Assembly: GCA_947623615.1 (NCBI GenBank)
Contig: CANQHH010000004.1
Coordinates: 1 to 19,494, forward strand
DNA: 19,494 nucleotides
From: an uncultured Clostridia bacterium
Lineage (GTDB): Bacteria; Bacillota; Clostridia; TANB77; CAG-508
Direction of reading: 5' to 3'
Shown here: one piece after another, positions 15,975-19,494 of the stretch
How the letters are laid out: each line of letters opens with the position of its first letter
Position numbering within the stretch: position 1 is the stretch's first letter
Notes under the pieces: model-generated
What the model was told of the DNA's origin: nothing
The model's database searches: none
The model's input: the letters and a program-made list of their open reading frames with translations, nothing else
Program-made: the position numbers and the translations under genes

Positions 15975-17003
15975 ATGGAGAAGGAAGAAGTAAGAAATGG
16001 AGAATCAGGAATAACGTTAGTGGCGCTAGTAGTAACAATAGTAGTGCTAATAATACTAGCAACAATAACAGTCAATATAGCATTAAATGGAGGAATAGCA
16101 GATAAAACACAGAAGGCAAAAATATTATATGAAAATGAAGAAAAAAAAGAACAAGTAGTATTGCAAAATGTAATAGAGCGAATGAATGAGATAGAGGCAA
16201 AAGTACCTGCAGAAGATGGAGCGAAAGATGAAGAGCCAGTATCCAAAACAGAAAATTGTATAGGATATTATGCAGATTTAGATGGAGATAAGAAAGCAGA
16301 TGGAATAATATATGCAGATTTAGCAATAGGACAGGAAACAGCAAGTAATTGGGCTAGCAATGATTGTGGTGTATTTCAATATAGAAAAGTAACAGAAGGA
16401 TTAAAAGAATATATAAAAGAGGGAGAAGAAGGAGGAGGATTAGGAACATATAAAGCCCCAATGGTAAAAGAAATAGCAGGAGGAGGAGAAACAGAAAGAT
16501 TTTATGTAATGGCATTAGATGATTTTGGCGAAGGCGAGTATTCTTGGTATTACAATGCATTTGATATTGATATGGGGATAGGAAAATTAACAGATACTGA
16601 TAAGATAGTGGAAGGTACGACTAATGACTTTGGGGAAGGGAAAACCCATACAGATTTTTGGATAGAAATATATAGTGACCCAGGCTCACCAGAAAAATAT
16701 GGAGCTCTATATGACAATGACATTTGGAGCATGTTACAAGGCAAATTAAAAGCAAAAGGAAAAGAATGGTTTGTGCCAACAAAATCAGAATGGTCAGCAT
16801 TTGGGAATATGTGTTATGCAAGAGATGGAATAAATGTGACGGAGGGGGGAAAGTATGGATACGGAATTGGCAGTTCTGGATATTGGACTTCTTCCCAGGC
16901 AAACGAGATGAGGGCATGGTGTGTATATTTACCTTATGGGGATATGCAGAATATTTTGGTAAATTCCGAAAATCCTTCGGTTCGTTTGAGCACGACTTTC
17001 TGA
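15975..17003 (+). CDS. Pilin-like protein with C-type-lectin-like C-terminus
   Basis: A 342-residue exported protein. The leader MEKEEVRNGESG is followed by ITLVALVVTIVVLIILATIT, a class III-type prepilin signal with cleavage expected after Gly12 and a hydrophobic stalk helix. A charged helix follows. The remainder ends in KEWFVPTKSEWSAF and then, at 16878-17003, GYWTSS, a central AW pair and a final SVRLSTTF. This pattern resembles the DUF1566/FGE-like C-type-lectin fold. The open frame extends upstream past the promoter, but the ATG at 15975 is the only start with a strong site (AGGAGG at 15964-15969) and gives a normal short leader. The last 125 bases are less A-rich than the rest. It is probably a surface or pseudopilus-like adhesin. 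It is controlled by the twin-operator promoter upstream, with a leader of about 155 bases. Confidence 0.8.
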   Translation: MEKEEVRNGESGITLVALVVTIVVLIILATITVNIALNGGIADKTQKAKILYENEEKKEQVVLQNVIERMNEIEAKVPAEDGAKDEEPVSKTENCIGYYADLDGDKKADGIIYADLAIGQETASNWASNDCGVFQYRKVTEGLKEYIKEGEEGGGLGTYKAPMVKEIAGGGETERFYVMALDDFGEGEYSWYYNAFDIDMGIGKLTDTDKIVEGTTNDFGEGKTHTDFWIEIYSDPGSPEKYGALYDNDIWSMLQGKLKAKGKEWFVPTKSEWSAFGNMCYARDGINVTEGGKYGYGIGSSGYWTSSQANEMRAWCVYLPYGDMQNILVNSENPSVRLSTTF

Positions 17004-17034
17004 TACATATAGGGTGATTTGAAGAGTTTGTGTA

Positions 17035-17314
17035 CTAGTAAACTTTCACTTTTATTCCTATTATTAGAAGAAGAAAATTTACAAAATTAATCTTGCTAGC
17101 AACTTTTTCTGGATTATTAGGATTATAATATAATTCTTGAGTTGTTCCTATAACATCATTAATATTACCTCGTGTATATGTTTGTTTCATTAACATATAC
17201 ATATTTTGTATCTCCAACATAATAGTAAGAAACTGCTTTGTATTTATTATCACTAATTCCTATTTCATATATGTCTGAATATATGGTTGCATTTACAATA
17301 TTCTTATCATTTAA
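17035..17314 (-). pseudogene. Decayed DUF3592-like gene fragment
   Basis: On the minus strand from 17314, one frame reads NATIYSDIYEIGISDNKYKA and then YYYVGDTKYVYVNE, stopping at 17165-17167. The neighbouring frame picks up at TRGNINDVIGTTQELYYNPN and then runs into a short hydrophobic stretch (FVNFLLLIIG) ending at 17035. Joined, these match the DUF3592 pattern (Y-V-G-D followed by YYNPNNPEK and a membrane helix). There is no start codon or ribosome site at the 5' end, one frameshift near 17170-17185, and the final helix is cut short. It is a remnant with no expected product. Confidence 0.6.
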
Positions 17315-17331
17315 TTATTTTTAAAATTTTT

Positions 17332-18027
17332 TTAGTGTTCAACCTGAAAATCATCCTTGGTATTTTTATATAGTATAATAACATTTATAATTATTAATAT
17401 TAAACATAATATTTGCTCTAGTGTAAAATTAAATATAAATATATTTCTTAATTCTCTAAAATAGTCTTCAAAAAATCTAATTATGCAAAAAATGCTTAAC
17501 GATATACTTATTGCTAATTTTTTTTGATTATGAGCTTTAATTAGTAGTATAAAAAACAATATTAACATGATAGCAGAGTCAATCAATTGAAGGGGGAATT
17601 TATAGTTAATATTATTTATGTTTATAACCCCATAACAACAACCATTAAGAAAACATCCAATTTTACTTATAGAATATATTAATGGATATATTACAAAAAA
17701 ATGGGGGAGTATATTTAAATAGTCTAATTTATATTTTTTACAAAATAATATTACAGCAAGTATACTACCAAGTATTCCGCCTAAAAATGAGTAACCACTA
17801 TTTATAAAATTATATATATCTATTTTAATGCTATTTGAAATTAATGATAATAATTTAGCTCCAATAGCAAGACCTAAAATATTAACAACATATATGTATG
17901 CTATGTACAATTTATCGTAATTATTTTTAGAAAGTTTATAAAATACAATAAAACCGATTAACAAAGAAATACCAATTATTAGTATATATGTTGAAAATTC
18001 AAAATAGCCAAAATTAATTGTTTTCAA
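17332..18027 (-). CDS. Lgt-like multi-pass membrane protein
   Basis: A 231-residue protein with about seven membrane helices related to prolipoprotein diacylglyceryl transferase. Recognisable motifs are GAKLL (56-60), GYSFLGGILGS (78-88), SKIGCFLNGCCYG (121-133) and RFFEDYFRE (184-192). In canonical Lgt the signature reads GRxGNFxNxE, with a catalytic Arg and Glu, and the GG loop carries a His. Here these positions read Lys, Cys, Cys and Leu. It may therefore transfer a different group or act only as a membrane partner. The start is TTG, supported by GAAGGG (18037-18042) nine bases upstream. It lies six bases after the upstream gene's stop, so the two form an operon. Confidence 0.8.
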   Translation of the reverse strand: MKTINFGYFEFSTYILIIGISLLIGFIVFYKLSKNNYDKLYIAYIYVVNILGLAIGAKLLSLISNSIKIDIYNFINSGYSFLGGILGSILAVILFCKKYKLDYLNILPHFFVIYPLIYSISKIGCFLNGCCYGVININNINYKFPLQLIDSAIMLILFFILLIKAHNQKKLAISISLSIFCIIRFFEDYFRELRNIFIFNFTLEQILCLILIIINVIILYKNTKDDFQVEH

Positions 18028-18033
18028 ATTTTT

Positions 18034-18783
18034 TTACCCTTCAAAATAATCATCTAAATGATAAGTTTTTATATACTTACCAGATGAAATATCTTGTCCT
18101 TTCGCACCATCGGAAGATTCTTTAGGACGTTTCATTCTTATTGGGGTATAGGTAGCACCCAATTTTATTAAATCATCTGAATAATATAAATAGACTATTA
18201 TATTTAAATCTTTATCTAAAGAGTTCTTTTGTTGGATATATTTTGATATTTTTTCTATTTTTTGCTCGTAATCAGAAGTATAAATATCATCAAGGTTTTC
18301 ATTAAATTCAATAGAAATAGAATGTGAGTCAAATGTAGTTTCTCCTTGTCCAATTGTATCGACAATATAATTATTTATGTCTCTCAATATATTGTTTGTA
18401 TATTTTATTGAATAATATGTAGGTTTTTCTGTAATTGTATCTTTTAATTTTCTATCTATATATTCAACTTCAAAAGTTATATTATCTTGAACAGATAATA
18501 CATTGTATCTATAACAATAAGCTCCATTTTCTTTTATTTCTGGGCAAATAGTTTGTCCATTACAATCTGAGACTGATGGCATAATAACGTGATCACCACT
18601 TTGCGTTATCCCAATAATGTTAAATTCAGAATTGTATTTTTTTTCTAAATATGAAATAATTTTCTTTTCTCTACTTTCAGGAGTAGATTTTAAAAATATA
18701 CCATATCCTACAAATAAAATTGCTAAAATAATTAGTATAACTATTAAACATATTTTTTTGGTATTCTTTTTATTATCAGACAT
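18034..18783 (-). CDS. Membrane-anchored extracytoplasmic protein, unknown function
   Basis: A 249-residue protein with a basic N-terminus, one membrane helix (about 11-30) and a 215-residue outer domain that I do not recognise. The outer part begins REKKIISYLEKKYNSEFNII, a motif common in small exported Firmicute proteins. It has three Cys (74, 80, 90) in DCNGQTIC and AYCYRY, one pair of which may form a disulfide. There is no lipobox Cys after the helix, so it is not an obvious lipoprotein despite the Lgt-like gene behind it. GGAGG lies eight bases before the ATG. Confidence 0.8.
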   Translation of the reverse strand: MSDNKKNTKKICLIVILIILAILFVGYGIFLKSTPESREKKIISYLEKKYNSEFNIIGITQSGDHVIMPSVSDCNGQTICPEIKENGAYCYRYNVLSVQDNITFEVEYIDRKLKDTITEKPTYYSIKYTNNILRDINNYIVDTIGQGETTFDSHSISIEFNENLDDIYTSDYEQKIEKISKYIQQKNSLDKDLNIIVYLYYSDDLIKLGATYTPIRMKRPKESSDGAKGQDISSGKYIKTYHLDDYFEG

Positions 18784-18837
18784 TTCTAATCCTCCATATT
18801 ACAGATCCTTTTGTTTTTTCATGTGGCTTATATAAAA

Positions 18838-18857
18838 TTAATCTATAAATAGATTAA
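18838..18857. promoter_or_regulatory. Palindrome upstream of the Lgt-like operon
   Basis: TTAATCTAT-AA-ATAGATTAA: perfect nine-base arms with a two-base centre, 55 bases before the minus-strand operon's first start codon. It could be a regulator site. A TTGCTT/TAATCT box pair with a 17-base spacer lies over it on the minus strand, but this is weak. Confidence 0.35.
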
Positions 18858-18950
18858 CAAATTATTTTATAGAAAGCAAGTGATTTTTTTATTGCATAGT
18901 AAAAATTAGACAATGCTTACATAAAAATGTCAAATTTTTCTTTGCTACTT

Positions 18951-19002
18951 AAAAATAACAGAATCTATATGTTACTAAAAACGTATAGATTCTGTTATTT
19001 TT
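18951..19002. terminator. Bidirectional terminator after the DUF3137-like gene
   Basis: A perfect 19-bp stem (18951-18969 with 18984-19002) around a 14-base loop. The A5 at the left end becomes a U-run on the minus strand, ending the gene at 19052, and a T-run follows on the plus strand. The stem includes ATAACAGAATCTATA. Confidence 0.88.
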
Positions 19003-19051
19003 TTGATATAAACATAAGGCTGTATTTCACTTAGATATATAGTTTAAATTT

Positions 19052-19494
19052 TCATTTCCAATTATTATTTATTTCTTCAGCCAATGTGGTTACAAACATT
19101 ATAATGTTTGCATATTCTTTTAACATCAAATCGTCTACAACATTTCTCCAGCTATTTAGTTCCATTGAATCTAATGTTTTAAACTTGAAGAATATTTCAT
19201 TGTCTTTTATTGATATATCAAATTTAATTTTACTATTATCATAAAAGTTCTCTATCATTTCTATTGACTTTTTAGAAATTTTTTCTGATATTTTATATCC
19301 ATCTTCTGCTAAAATTATGAAATTTTTATAGAATTCTTCTGGCATCGTTGTAACCGAATATTGCTTTTCCATAAAGAATGAATTTTTTTTATCATTAGTT
19401 ATTCTTATATTATTAAGTATATTTTTATCTATTTTTACTGTACAAAAAATACCTTCATGAGTTATATGTCTATATTTTCTAAAAGTACCAGTAA
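19052..19494 (-). CDS. DUF3137-like protein, C-terminal part (partial)
   Basis: The frame is open from the right edge to a TAA at 19052, giving about 146 residues of a protein that starts outside the window. An internal Met at codon 19370-19372 has no ribosome site and is probably not the start, because the sequence before it (FRKYRHITHEGIFCTVKID) reads as coding. The region EFYKNFIILAEDGYKISEKI, then a helix, then KFDISIKDNEIFFKF matches the DUF3137 pattern of a mature-strand domain followed by IEARYxLTP-like and FIDNKLYIA-like segments. Function is unknown. It ends before a strong terminator. Confidence 0.6.
   Translation of the reverse strand, partial: TGTFRKYRHITHEGIFCTVKIDKNILNNIRITNDKKNSFFMEKQYSVTTMPEEFYKNFIILAEDGYKISEKISKKSIEMIENFYDNSKIKFDISIKDNEIFFKFKTLDSMELNSWRNVVDDLMLKEYANIIMFVTTLAEEINNNWK

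Noticed and set aside
16724..17017. Overlapping 97-codon plus-strand frame
   Set aside because: It is an out-of-frame reading of the pilin-like gene's C-terminal region, which has clear domain features in its own frame.

Overview
The window comes from a very AT-rich Firmicute, most likely an uncultured gut-type Clostridia. The basis is A-rich codon use (AGA, ATA, GGA), strong AGGAGG-type Shine-Dalgarno sites, ATGA and TGATG gene overlaps, 'GITLVALVV' prepilin signals, and a thioredoxin reductase that lacks the NADPH motifs, as in clostridial ferredoxin-linked enzymes. Nothing in the sequence fixes the species.

Layout. 1-158: tail of a cation-pumping P-type ATPase. 271-1215: membrane-anchored polysaccharide deacetylase. 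1235-8105: the dominant feature, three paralogous giant repeat proteins (746, 836 and 596 residues) made of 21, 24 and 16 units of exactly 30 residues with no indel between units, each between a 29-residue N-cap and an 87-residue C-cap. A 90-residue helical protein sits between the second and third. Gene spacing is 19 bp, a 4-bp overlap, 0 bp and 59 bp, so they are probably co-transcribed. 8182-9364: thioredoxin reductase and thioredoxin. 9398-15442: a membrane protein of unknown function, then a MoxR / DUF58 / small membrane protein / VWA / VWA / TPR cluster of the MoxR-Bat type. Its first VWA gene is broken by two single-base insertions. A 14-bp-stem bidirectional terminator closes this block.

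15532-17003: a small Cro/C1-type regulator diverges from a pilin-like protein with a C-type-lectin-like C-terminus. Between them is a consensus sigma-A promoter with an inverted repeat filling its spacer and a second copy of that repeat at the expected start site. 17035-17314: decayed DUF3592-like fragment. 17332-18783 (minus strand): an Lgt-like membrane protein and an anchored extracytoplasmic protein, probably an operon. 19052-19494: 3' part of a DUF3137-like gene running off the window, ended by a 19-bp-stem terminator.

Most interesting is the repeat-protein locus. The repeats look like an alpha-solenoid in which the residue right after the conserved Ile-Trp takes at least 14 different identities while the scaffold is nearly fixed. 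That resembles a modular recognition array, and the first gene has a five-unit (450-bp) higher-order period. No function is assigned; the ligand is unknown. No tRNA, rRNA, CRISPR array or transposase was seen. The only stretch over 300 bases without an intact gene (17004-17331) holds the decayed fragment.
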